Below are positions 1 through 7,558 of a stretch of 64,000 bases of DNA, piece by piece (position 1 is the first letter of the stretch; each line of letters opens with the position of its first letter). The notes beneath the pieces were generated by a model. It had not been told where the DNA came from and did not search any database. It saw only the letters and a list, made by a program, of their open reading frames with translations. This DNA is from Parablautia sp. Marseille-Q6255 (GTDB taxonomy: Bacteria > Bacillota > Clostridia > Lachnospirales > Lachnospiraceae): assembly GCF_951230155.1 (NCBI RefSeq), contig NZ_CATNVD010000022.1, positions 1 to 64,000 of the forward strand. Reading direction: 5' to 3'. Both the position numbers and the translations under genes were made by a program.

Positions 1-171
1 CCGGAACAAAAACAGATACCAAATGCAACACCTGTGAAGCCGCCGGTACTTAATGAATCAGAGTCGCAGGTGAGATGGATGAGGTCAGCTTCCGCTGCGA
101 GCGAAATGGAGCGAGAATGCGTTAGCAACGTTGCCTGTATCCTGAACGGGCGTATGATAAATCATGTATGA
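1..171 (+). CDS. possible C-terminal end of an upstream gene
   Basis: Frame 1 is open from the window edge to a TGA at 169-171, giving 56 residues ending in CILNGRMINHV. No family is recognised. The open stretch is short enough to be chance, so this is only a candidate 3' end of a gene that starts outside the window. The next gene on this strand starts at 415 with its own ribosome binding site. Confidence 0.22.
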   Translation, partial: PEQKQIPNATPVKPPVLNESESQVRWMRSASAASEMERECVSNVACILNGRMINHV

Positions 172-294
172 AAAAATTTGCCAACGATTACTTGACAGTA
201 ACTTTGTGAATTTGAAGCTGGAAAAAACGACAGTGGCGTGCTATACTTTTCTAAAGCATTATTTTTCTAAAAATCAGGCAAATTTGCATCTGTT

Positions 295-365
295 CTCATT
301 TCTGCCGTCAGGCATCATTTCAGAAATCTCAATGCTTTATTATCCACAGACGCAGGGAGATTTCC
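295..365 (+). repeat. dispersed hairpin repeat, copy 1
   Basis: About 70 bp that recur at 41380-41450 with an ungapped offset of 41085 and only scattered mismatches. The core is an inverted repeat ATTTCTG...CAGAAAT (298-304 and 321-327) enclosing a smaller TGCC/GGCA hairpin. This copy lies 50 bp upstream of the Rpn nuclease gene, while the other lies upstream of recA, so it is not tied to one gene family. Confidence 0.7.
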
Positions 366-414
366 GAAAGAAAGAGCAGGAGTATCTCCCGACACAAACG
401 AAAGGAGATACTAT

Positions 415-1374
415 ATGGGAAGAACACGAAAAAAGAAGAGTGCAGTAGTGCAGACACCGATATACCGCACGTACAAATCACGCATTTTTGAGATGATCTT
501 CAGCGATCGCAAGGAGCTGTTAAGCCTCTATAATGCAGTGAACCATACGGATTACAAGGATCCCGAACAGCTTAAGGTCAACACGCTGAAAAATGCGATT
601 TATATGGGGATGCGAAACGACGTTTCCTTTATTGTGGATCTGAAGCTGAATCTGTACGAGCATCAGTCGACTTATAATCCGAATCTTCCGCTTCGTTTTC
701 TTTTTTATGTAGCGGATCTATATTCGGATCTTACGAAGGATGCAAATCTTTACAGTACGCGGCTGATCGGGCTGCCCACGCCGAGATTCCTCGTTTTTTA
801 CAACGGTGTGGAAGAACGGCCGGATAAGGAAGTGCTGAAGCTGTCCACTGCGTTTCAGGTAAAAGAGGAAGAAGTCTTCCTGGAATTGACAGTGATCGTG
901 CTGAATATTAATCAAGGACATAACAGGTCGCTCTTACAGGCCTGCAGGACGCTGAACGATTATGCGGTTTACACTTCACGCATCAGGACGTATGCGCAGC
1001 AGACAGATCTTGATACGGCGGTAGAGCGGGCGATCACGGAGTGTATGGACGAGGGAATCCTTGCAGATTTTCTGAGAAAAAACAGGGCGGAGGTGAAAAA
1101 GGTGAGTATTTACGAATACGATTATGAAAAGCATATGCGCCAGGAGCGGGAAGAAAATTTTGAGGCCGGACTTGCACAGGGGCGTGCAGAGGGACGCGAG
1201 GAGGGTCTTGCAGAAGGTATATGCGCGTATATCTGTTTAGCGCGCAGTCAGGGAATGTCCGAAGAACTTTTGCGCAGGGAGCTACAAAGTCAATTTTCTG
1301 TATCAGAGCAGATGATAAAGGAGTGCCTGGGGAGAATGGACGGAAAAAGTAAGCAGGGAGAACAGAATGAATAA
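415..1374 (+). CDS. Rpn family recombination-promoting nuclease / PD-(D/E)XK transposase-like protein
   Basis: A 319-residue protein of the Rpn (YhgA-like, PD-(D/E)XK) family, which are DNA endonucleases first annotated as transposases. The N-terminal half carries the family core NDVSFIVDLKLNLYEHQST followed by NPNLPLRFLFY, where D and E-x-Q are the expected catalytic residues (about 90-110). The C-terminal part holds a glycine/glutamate-rich tract LAQGRAEGREEGLAEG (about 256-271), typical of these proteins. The start is set by AAAGGAG six bases before ATG 415. The last 8 nt overlap the next gene. Clostridial genomes carry many paralogues. The cellular role of this one is unknown, with defence or genome plasticity both possible. 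Confidence 0.85.
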   Translation: MGRTRKKKSAVVQTPIYRTYKSRIFEMIFSDRKELLSLYNAVNHTDYKDPEQLKVNTLKNAIYMGMRNDVSFIVDLKLNLYEHQSTYNPNLPLRFLFYVADLYSDLTKDANLYSTRLIGLPTPRFLVFYNGVEERPDKEVLKLSTAFQVKEEEVFLELTVIVLNINQGHNRSLLQACRTLNDYAVYTSRIRTYAQQTDLDTAVERAITECMDEGILADFLRKNRAEVKKVSIYEYDYEKHMRQEREENFEAGLAQGRAEGREEGLAEGICAYICLARSQGMSEELLRRELQSQFSVSEQMIKECLGRMDGKSKQGEQNE

Positions 1375-1867
1375 AGTATTAGTTATTGGCTGTCCAGGCG
1401 CTGGAAAGAGTACATTTGCGAGATACTTAAGAGAGGCAACGGGGCTTCCGTTGTATTATCTCGATAGGATCTGGCACAGGGCAGACCGGACAAACGTGTC
1501 GCGGGAAGAATTTGATGAACGGCTTGGAGAAATACTCTCTGGCAGGCAGTGGATCATAGACGGCAATTATCTGCGGACGATGCAGATGCGCATGGAAGCG
1601 TGCGATACGATTTTCCTGCTTGATTATCCGCTGGAAGTATGTCTGTCAGGCGTGCAGTCGCGTATCGGAAAAGAGCGCGAGGATATGCCGTGGATCGAGC
1701 AGGAATTCGATGCGGAATTTCGCCAGTGGATCGCTGCCTTTGAAAAGGATCAGCTTCCGGAGATATACCGCCTTTTGGAACAGTATAAAAAAGAAAAGAC
1801 TGTCATTATTTTTCATTCACGGGAGGAAGCACAGCAGTATGCTGAAAGCGGCGGTCCGTCTGTATGA
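1367..1867 (+). CDS. P-loop nucleotide kinase-like protein (FlaR / adenylate-kinase related)
   Basis: A 166-residue P-loop NTPase. Walker A is GCPGAGKST at residues 8-16, followed by the YLDRIWHR segment and WIIDGNY motif of the group annotated as DNA topology modulation protein FlaR or adenylate kinase-like. The substrate is unknown. The gene starts inside the last codons of the Rpn gene and is preceded by GGGAGAACAG, so the two are probably co-transcribed and translationally coupled. The reading frame ends inside the left arm of an inverted repeat that separates it from the convergent DUF4317 gene. Confidence 0.8.
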   Translation: MNKVLVIGCPGAGKSTFARYLREATGLPLYYLDRIWHRADRTNVSREEFDERLGEILSGRQWIIDGNYLRTMQMRMEACDTIFLLDYPLEVCLSGVQSRIGKEREDMPWIEQEFDAEFRQWIAAFEKDQLPEIYRLLEQYKKEKTVIIFHSREEAQQYAESGGPSV

Positions 1868-1898
1868 GGGCTGAGGCTTTTGCAGACCGGACCGCCGC
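1848..1898. terminator. inverted repeat between convergent genes
   Basis: GCGGCGGTCCGTCTG (1848-1862) pairs with CAGACCGGACCGCCGC (1883-1898), with one bulge. It lies across the stop codon of the kinase-like gene and just before the 3' end of the convergent DUF4317 gene. There is no T-tract on either side, so a bidirectional terminator or mRNA 3'-end stabiliser is inferred from position only. Confidence 0.5.
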
Positions 1899-1905
1899 AG
1901 AGGGG

Positions 1906-3066
1906 CTATATAGCTTCGGTGGAGTCCTCGTCCTGACGCTGCATCGTATGTACGGGAATCCCGTTTACTTCTACGGAATCATCTGCCGGAATGACGAAGT
2001 ACGGGCGTCCCTCCAGCATGCGTGTTTCGATGAGATCGGCGCATTCCGGTTTGACGGAAATGACGATATTCGGCGTCTTGATCTCAAATTTCCGGCGATT
2101 GACGACATTGGAAACGTACAGAGCAGTCTGGTTGTTTCCGCCGGACTGTTCAAATTCTTCCTCGAAGTGTTCAAGCGTTTCTTCCGTTGCGCCATTTTCC
2201 ATCAGCAGCCGCTTTACGTCATTTTTATCAAGAGCGGGAGGATTCGGATCGTCTTTTCGTTCATCGAGCAGATCATTCAGCTCCTGATGGATTGTTTTGA
2301 CCGTTTCATACGTGCATTCGCCCTGCAATGTCTCACAGATCAGAGTATTGAACGTCTCCTTCTGGGAAGAAGCGGTCAAAGGCAGTTCGCATCCGAGAAG
2401 CAGTCTTGCAAAATCTGCATTCAGCTCTTCTGGATTCTTGGAATAATAGAGGACGCTGTGGATGTCTGTGTTGCGGTCTGTAAAGGCCGGGAATAAAAAT
2501 CCGGTGACCGGAGCTTCGACGAACCAGTCGCGAATGCGCTCTTCGATAGCGTTCGTATCTTCATTGTAGCAAAGTCCCGGTTTTGTCAGTTTGACCGGAC
2601 AGATGGAACAAAGAAGAAATTCGTAGACATCGTCAGAGGCGTCAAACATCTCTATGCCGTCAGAGGCTTTTTTTGGAATGTCGTACGCGCCGTGGACGAT
2701 CACGATATAATAATTTTCCGGATACAGGAAATTCTCAATGATCTTATCGTAAAATTCATCGAGCAGTTCATCATCTTTCAACTGGCTTTTCTTCAACTGC
2801 ATAAGATATTCCTGCGCGCCGCCTCCGGTCTCTTCCGTAAGCGGAAATTCCATATCGAGCAGATTTCGCCCGATCGTTCCGGAAAGCGTTTTTTTCAGGA
2901 TCTCAAAATATTTGAACATTTCCTCTTCAGGCAGAGAGAGGAAGGCTTCTTTCATCTTTGTCTTTTTATTTTTGTCGGCGTCTACGTAGCAGCCGCAGAT
3001 ACGTGTAATCGGCGTGCGGTCGGGTGTAAAGAGACGCTTGATCTCGGCAACTTCTTTTTTATTCAT
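1906..3066 (-). CDS. DUF4317 domain-containing protein
   Basis: A 386-residue protein matching the DUF4317 family: it begins MNKKEVAEIKRLFTPDRTPITR and has the ICGCYVDADKNKK segment near residues 22-35 that marks the family in Clostridia. No catalytic motif, signal peptide or membrane segment is visible, and the composition is acidic and soluble. Function is unknown. ATG at 3066 is supported by AAGGAG seven to eight bases upstream on the minus strand. It lies downstream of, and on the same strand as, the TraX-like gene, about 100 nt away. Confidence 0.85.
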   Translation of the reverse strand: MNKKEVAEIKRLFTPDRTPITRICGCYVDADKNKKTKMKEAFLSLPEEEMFKYFEILKKTLSGTIGRNLLDMEFPLTEETGGGAQEYLMQLKKSQLKDDELLDEFYDKIIENFLYPENYYIVIVHGAYDIPKKASDGIEMFDASDDVYEFLLCSICPVKLTKPGLCYNEDTNAIEERIRDWFVEAPVTGFLFPAFTDRNTDIHSVLYYSKNPEELNADFARLLLGCELPLTASSQKETFNTLICETLQGECTYETVKTIHQELNDLLDERKDDPNPPALDKNDVKRLLMENGATEETLEHFEEEFEQSGGNNQTALYVSNVVNRRKFEIKTPNIVISVKPECADLIETRMLEGRPYFVIPADDSVEVNGIPVHTMQRQDEDSTEAI

Positions 3067-3170
3067 GTCTGAACTCCTTTTTGATTAGTCGTTGTACTGA
3101 CAGCTTCATCTTAGCTGTTTCATTTTGGTATTTGGTGGTGTCTTTGCAGCAGGTTCCATATCTTACGGGA

Positions 3171-3914
3171 TCATCCTGGTATCAGTACAGGGATCAGATA
3201 GTTTGCAATGGTGTGCAGCAGCAAAAGATGGACCGGATAAAACCAGTAGAAGAAATATTTCATCTGCCTGCCGCGTTTGCCATTGTAGAGATACACGGGA
3301 ATAAATGCAAGCGGCGCGGGAAGCTCCCATGATACGGCGGCGGCTCCTCCGATACACTGGTACAGTCTGGTATAGCGCAGCAGATACAGTACGGCGATCA
3401 GAAATACGCCCTTGTAGCTGTAATCGGTATCGATCCAGAAGGCAAGATACATTCCGGCAGCCAGGGGGAGGAGGGAGAGAAACATGTTTTTTGTTCCGTT
3501 TTTTGTGATCCGCGCGATCCCTGCAATGACCAGCAGACCGATCAGCAGTGTGAAATAGACATTCTGCTTTTCAGGATAGTACCAGCTTCCCTTTAAAGCA
3601 AGGTCAAATGGAAGCTCTGAGATCAGCGCGAACAAAAAGAGGCGCCCTGCGTATTTTTTTACGTTTTTTGTATGGAGAAAGCCTTCTACGATCAAAAAAC
3701 AGAAGATCGGAAAGGCCAGTCTTCCGATGTCGCGTGAAAGATTATAGATGTTTCCCCACGTGTTGCGAAGTATCGGATCTTCCAAAACCGACTGGCAGCC
3801 TAAAACCGTGCGCAGGACGGTGGCTCCCAGGTGGTCAATAAACATGGTGATAATGGCGATCAGTTTTAAGGTACTGCCGGATATGCCTCCAAATGGCTTG
3901 TGCCGATCTGTCAT
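3171..3914 (-). CDS. TraX family integral membrane protein
   Basis: A 247-residue multi-pass membrane protein of the TraX family, related to the enzyme that N-acetylates F-pilin. Family features are STLKLIAIITMFIDHLG near the N-terminus, DIGRLAFPIFCFLIVEGF at about 60-80, and a final segment with FYWFYPVHLLLL. At least seven hydrophobic segments are visible. Chromosomal TraX-like proteins in Clostridia have no established substrate, and there is no pilus or conjugation gene nearby. Acetylation of a surface molecule is possible but only inferred. ATG 3914 follows a GGAGG-type site on the minus strand. Confidence 0.85.
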   Translation of the reverse strand: MTDRHKPFGGISGSTLKLIAIITMFIDHLGATVLRTVLGCQSVLEDPILRNTWGNIYNLSRDIGRLAFPIFCFLIVEGFLHTKNVKKYAGRLFLFALISELPFDLALKGSWYYPEKQNVYFTLLIGLLVIAGIARITKNGTKNMFLSLLPLAAGMYLAFWIDTDYSYKGVFLIAVLYLLRYTRLYQCIGGAAAVSWELPAPLAFIPVYLYNGKRGRQMKYFFYWFYPVHLLLLHTIANYLIPVLIPG

Positions 3915-4061
3915 AGATTACCTCCTGAACAACAGTCTTTTACGGAAAAGGATACCTGTTTTGTGCGGGCTTGTCAAGCGTCCGGACAGATCGAAGCGTG
4001 TCCGCCGTACCAGATGTCCATACCATATGAAGGCGTATACGAAGCCGTGAGGATTCTTGCG

Positions 4062-4090
4062 TTGACACGGCAAAAAGACATTGATATAAT
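4062..4090 (+). promoter_or_regulatory. consensus sigma-A promoter
   Basis: TTGACA (4062-4067), a 17-nt spacer and TATAAT (4085-4090): a perfect consensus promoter. It drives the reductase-like gene at 4162 and probably the symporter behind it. Confidence 0.9.
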
Positions 4091-4161
4091 ATTAACAATG
4101 TTGCCGGGCAAAGAAGCAGCGGCAGCAGAGCATGTATTTACTTATGGAAGGAGAAACGCAT

Positions 4162-5010
4162 ATGCAAAAAGTATGGATTGTTGGTTCTGCAGGGCAGATC
4201 GGTACGGCGATCAATGAGGTGCTTGATCCCGTTGAGCTGAGGGTACTGAATACGGACAAAGAAGAACTGGATATTACGGATACGGACGAGGTGCTGAATT
4301 TCGGTGAGATCAACCGCCCCGATGTGATCATCAACTGTGCGGCAGTCACAGATACGGCTCTGTGCGAGGAAGAGCCGGAACTTGCGTTTCGGGTAAATGC
4401 GCTCGGCGCGAGGAACTTAAGTATCGTAGCGCGTAAGATAGGTGCAAAGGTGGTGCAGCTCTCGACAGACGATGTGTTCGACGGGGAGAGCCGGACGCCG
4501 TATACGGAGTTTGACGATACGAATCCTAAGACTGTTTACGGAAAGAGTAAAAGAGCGGGAGAGAATTACGTAAAGGAGTTTACCCACAAGCATTTTATTA
4601 TCCGAAGCAACTGGGTGTACGGAAAGGGAAATAATTTTGTAAACGGCGTTTTGGAAGCGGCGGGAGAGGAGCGTCCGCTTTTGGTTGCCTCCGACCAGTT
4701 TGGTTCTCCTACGAGCGCGAAAGATCTTGCGCGGATCATTCTTTATCTGATGCACACGAACGAATACGGTACGTATCATGCGACGTGCAAGGGAATTTGC
4801 AGCCGGTATGATTTTGCGCAGGAGATACTTGCTCTTGCAGGAAAGGAAGCGAAATTGCGTGCAGTGCCGACATCGCAGGCAGAGCTTTCGTCTGTGCGTC
4901 CGGCATATGCGGCGCTCGATAATTTTATCCTGCGCGTGATCGATGTCTACGACATGCCGGACTGGAAAACATCACTGAAAGAATACATGGAAGAGAGCAG
5001 GGAGGGCTGA
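4162..5010 (+). CDS. NAD-dependent epimerase / dTDP-4-dehydrorhamnose reductase-like protein
   Basis: A 282-residue short-chain dehydrogenase of the RmlD (RfbD) group. The NAD(P) Rossmann motif is GSAGQIGT at residues 8-15. Further family motifs are NCAAVTDTALCE, LSTDDVFDG, the catalytic YGKSKRAGE (Tyr-x-x-x-Lys), and RSNWVYGKGNNFV. RmlD reduces dTDP-4-keto-rhamnose, but no rmlA, rmlB or rmlC is nearby, so the true substrate is open. The start at 4162 is preferred to an upstream ATG at 4132 because GGAAGGAG ends eight bases before it. It ends one base before the next gene start, indicating one transcript with the symporter. Confidence 0.8.
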   Translation: MQKVWIVGSAGQIGTAINEVLDPVELRVLNTDKEELDITDTDEVLNFGEINRPDVIINCAAVTDTALCEEEPELAFRVNALGARNLSIVARKIGAKVVQLSTDDVFDGESRTPYTEFDDTNPKTVYGKSKRAGENYVKEFTHKHFIIRSNWVYGKGNNFVNGVLEAAGEERPLLVASDQFGSPTSAKDLARIILYLMHTNEYGTYHATCKGICSRYDFAQEILALAGKEAKLRAVPTSQAELSSVRPAYAALDNFILRVIDVYDMPDWKTSLKEYMEESREG

Positions 5011-5011
5011 T

Positions 5012-6310
5012 ATGGCAGATGTGAAAAGAGAAAAGAAAGAAAAAAAGGGAAAAAAGAAGATCGGTCTTACGACGAAAATATTTATCGCGCTGCTTTTTGG
5101 CGCTGTTTTCGGAATGGTTCTGTGTTATCTCGTTCCGGCAGGAGAGATCCGCGATGAAATCATCGTAGACGGTGTTTTATATGTGATCGGTCAGGGCTTT
5201 ATCCGGCTGATGAAGATGCTTGTCGTGCCACTTGTATTCTGCTCGCTTGTCTGTGGGAGCATGGCGATCGGTGATACGAAAAAGCTCGGTACGGTAGGTG
5301 TGAGGACGATCGCGTTCTATCTGGTGACGACGGCGCTCGCCATCACGATCGCACTTGGCGTCGGCAATCTGCTCGATCCGGGAAAGGGGCTTGATATGAG
5401 CGCGGTGCAGTCAAATGCCGCTTCTGTAGAGGCAATGGAATCGACCTCTCTTGCAAATACGCTGCTGAATATCATTCCGGAAAATCCGATCGGTTCTCTG
5501 GCGTCGGGAAATATGCTGCAGATCATTGTGTTCGCGCTGATCATCGGTGTGATCCTTGCGAAGCTCGGCGAACGGACAGAGACAGTTGCTAATTTTTTCA
5601 GCCAGTTTAATGACATCATGATGGAAATGACGATGATGATCATGAGTCTGGCTCCGATCGGAGTATTCTGTCTGATCGCAAGAACGTTTGCCGGAATCGG
5701 ATTTGGCGCATTTTTGCCGCTCGGAAAGTATATGATTGCAGTTTTACTTGCACTTGTATTGCAGTGCGTTGTTGTTTATCTCGGACTGCTTAAAGTATTT
5801 ACGGGGCTTAATCCGGTCAAGTTTATCCGAAACTTTTTCCCTGTGATGGCGTTTGCCTTCTCGACAGCGACCTCAAATGCGACGATTCCGCTGTCGATCG
5901 ATACGCTGGCGAAGAAGATGGGCGTATCGAAAAAGATTTCGTCCTTTACGATTCCGCTTGGAGCTACGATCAACATGGACGGAACTGCGATCATGCAGGG
6001 AGTGGCAGTCGTATTTGCCGCACAGGCATTCGGTATCCATCTGGAAATGATCGATTATATCACGGTCATCGGTACTGCCACACTGGCGTCCATCGGTACG
6101 GCAGGTGTGCCGAGCGTCGGGCTCGTGACGCTTACGATGGTATTTAACTCCGTAGGACTTCCGGTCGAGGCGATCGGCCTGATCATGGGTATCGACCGTA
6201 TCTTAGACATGACAAGAACGGCGGTCAATATCACGGGCGACGCCGTATGTACGACGATCGTTGCACATCAGAACAAAGCGCTTGACCGCGAGGTATTTAA
6301 GAATTCGTGA
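5012..6310 (+). CDS. dicarboxylate/amino acid:cation symporter (DAACS family)
   Basis: A 432-residue secondary transporter of the glutamate/aspartate/C4-dicarboxylate:Na+/H+ symporter family (GltP/GltT/DctA). The N-terminus is lysine-rich, followed by about eight membrane helices. Diagnostic substrate-site motifs are the serine-rich AFSTATSNATIPLSI of re-entrant hairpin 1, GATINMDGTAIMQG in TM7, and DRILDMTRTAVNITGD in TM8, where the aspartate and arginine bind the substrate amino and carboxylate groups. The gene starts one base after the preceding stop codon and ends at a strong terminator. Exact substrate cannot be read; the arginine in TM8 favours acidic amino acids. Confidence 0.92.
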   Translation: MADVKREKKEKKGKKKIGLTTKIFIALLFGAVFGMVLCYLVPAGEIRDEIIVDGVLYVIGQGFIRLMKMLVVPLVFCSLVCGSMAIGDTKKLGTVGVRTIAFYLVTTALAITIALGVGNLLDPGKGLDMSAVQSNAASVEAMESTSLANTLLNIIPENPIGSLASGNMLQIIVFALIIGVILAKLGERTETVANFFSQFNDIMMEMTMMIMSLAPIGVFCLIARTFAGIGFGAFLPLGKYMIAVLLALVLQCVVVYLGLLKVFTGLNPVKFIRNFFPVMAFAFSTATSNATIPLSIDTLAKKMGVSKKISSFTIPLGATINMDGTAIMQGVAVVFAAQAFGIHLEMIDYITVIGTATLASIGTAGVPSVGLVTLTMVFNSVGLPVEAIGLIMGIDRILDMTRTAVNITGDAVCTTIVAHQNKALDREVFKNS

Positions 6311-6317
6311 TTTTCCC

Positions 6318-6366
6318 AAAAAGCTGCCGCCGAAACGACCAAGAGCCGTAAGGCGGCAGCTTTTGA
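6318..6366 (+). terminator. Rho-independent terminator after the symporter gene
   Basis: AAAAGCTGCCGCC pairs with GGCGGCAGCTTTT across a loop of about 20 nt, followed by a short T-run. It closes the two-gene unit that starts at 4062. Confidence 0.85.
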
Positions 6367-6405
6367 CCGTTTATGAGCCGCCTTTGACCGTCCATCGAAA
6401 ATCTG

Positions 6406-6434
6406 TTGCAGACGGCAAAGGCTTTTTCTATAAT
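6406..6434 (+). promoter_or_regulatory. promoter of the LytTR/DUF3021 pair
   Basis: TTGCAG (6406-6411), a 17-nt spacer and a perfect TATAAT (6429-6434), 22 nt before the LytTR start codon. Confidence 0.8.
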
Positions 6435-6456
6435 GACATCAGAAAGGAGGGAGGAG

Positions 6457-6897
6457 ATGCAGGTAGAGATAAAAATAGATGCTTCCTGTGCGGAACCGAA
6501 AGTCACGATACATACCGCCTCCATGACAGAAGAGGTGTGCAGGATCTTAAACAGACTGTCGGAACATGTGCCGGAGATACTCTCAGGAATCAGGAATGAG
6601 AGAACAGAAGTGATCGAACAGGAGGAACTGATCCGCGTTTACGCAAATGCGGGAAAGGTGTTTGCAGTTACGGAAACAGGGGAGTATGCGGTGCGTCTTC
6701 GGCTGTATGAAATTGAGGAAAGGCTTCCCGCCAATAAATTTGTCCGTATATCAAATTCGGAGATCATCAATCTGAGAAAAGTAAAAAATTTTGATCTGAG
6801 TTTTACAGGTACGATCTGTGTGGAATTTAAGAATGGGACAAAAACGTTCGTTTCCAGAAGATACGTCTCAAAAATAAGAAAAATCCTGGGAATATGA
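6457..6897 (+). CDS. LytTR family DNA-binding regulator
   Basis: A 146-residue stand-alone LytTR protein. The N-terminal 55 residues have no receiver phosphorylation site. The C-terminal part carries the LytTR pattern, with FVRISNSEIINLRKVKNFD followed by a beta-strand segment and SRRYVSKIRKILGI at the end. Such one-domain LytTR proteins bind direct repeats in target promoters. Start 6457 is chosen because AGGAGGGAGG lies directly upstream; the frame stays open further up, but with no ribosome binding site. The DUF3021 gene starts within about 10 nt downstream. These pairs resemble LytTR/membrane-inhibitor systems, in which the membrane partner restrains the regulator, and often autoregulate. 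Confidence 0.88.
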   Translation: MQVEIKIDASCAEPKVTIHTASMTEEVCRILNRLSEHVPEILSGIRNERTEVIEQEELIRVYANAGKVFAVTETGEYAVRLRLYEIEERLPANKFVRISNSEIINLRKVKNFDLSFTGTICVEFKNGTKTFVSRRYVSKIRKILGI

Positions 6898-6907
6898 GGT
6901 GATGAAT

Positions 6908-7372
6908 ATGAAGAAGAAAATAATCATGCGCGGTCTGCTTGGAATTCCGCTCGGTATGGCGCTCGGTGATGTCATTACGATCACCTCCTCTCTGATCTGG
7001 GGACAGGGGGAGTACGTACCGTGTATACCATATTTTGTGGAAATGATAGGAAGCGAGAGCTGCGCGGTAGCGTTACAGGCAGCGCTGTGCGCAGTCATCG
7101 GCGCAGTGTTTGCAATGGCGTCCGTGATTTGGGAGATCGATCACTGGAGCATTGCAAAACAGACGGGGGTGTATTTTGTTATTACAGCCTCGGTGATGAT
7201 GCCTGTCGCATATATAGCGGGGTGGATGGAACGAAGCATCTTGGGTGCGGTCATTTATTTTTTGGTTTTTGTCTTTTTCTTTGGCGCGGCGTGGCTTGCG
7301 CAGTATGCGGTCATGCGGTATAAGGTCGGAAAAATGAACAGAACTCTTTTGGATGAGAAAGAAAAAATATAA
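6908..7372 (+). CDS. DUF3021 family membrane protein
   Basis: A 154-residue membrane protein with four predicted hydrophobic segments: MRGLLGIPLGMALGDVITI, the AVIGAVFAMASVI segment, TGVYFVITASVMMPVAYIAG, and VIYFLVFVFFFGAAW. These match DUF3021, whose genes are almost always next to a LytTR gene. By analogy with LytTR membrane-inhibitor pairs it may hold the upstream regulator inactive until a membrane signal is sensed; this is inference. Start 6908 (ATG) is favoured by AGGTG six bases upstream; GTG 6899 and ATG 6902 are in frame but have worse spacing. Confidence 0.85.
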   Translation: MKKKIIMRGLLGIPLGMALGDVITITSSLIWGQGEYVPCIPYFVEMIGSESCAVALQAALCAVIGAVFAMASVIWEIDHWSIAKQTGVYFVITASVMMPVAYIAGWMERSILGAVIYFLVFVFFFGAAWLAQYAVMRYKVGKMNRTLLDEKEKI

Positions 7373-7475
7373 CTTTTACTCCGTATTCTTTTTGTGCAAA
7401 AACGGCAAAGTGTACGAAAAGGATACAAATACATTTTTTTGTCTATATGCTCTTTTTCGCATTTGAGGTAGGATA

Positions 7476-7537
7476 GTGGCAGCAGGAAGCCAGACGGGAT
7501 AAACGGACGCTGCACAAAGTTTGGGCAGCGCTGCCAC
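7476..7537 (+). ncRNA. structured 5' leader of the radical SAM gene
   Basis: GTGGCAGC (7476-7483) pairs perfectly with GCTGCCAC (7530-7537). Inside it, CGCTGC and GCAGCG form a second stem. The structure ends 21 nt before the start codon and just ahead of the ribosome binding site AAGGAG. It matches no riboswitch class I recognise. Confidence 0.45.
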
Positions 7538-7558
7538 AAAGGATAAGGAGAACAGACT

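Noticed and set aside
164-448. 94-codon frame overlapping the Rpn gene start
   Set aside because: It runs through the dispersed hairpin repeat and into the Rpn gene in another frame and has no ribosome binding site.
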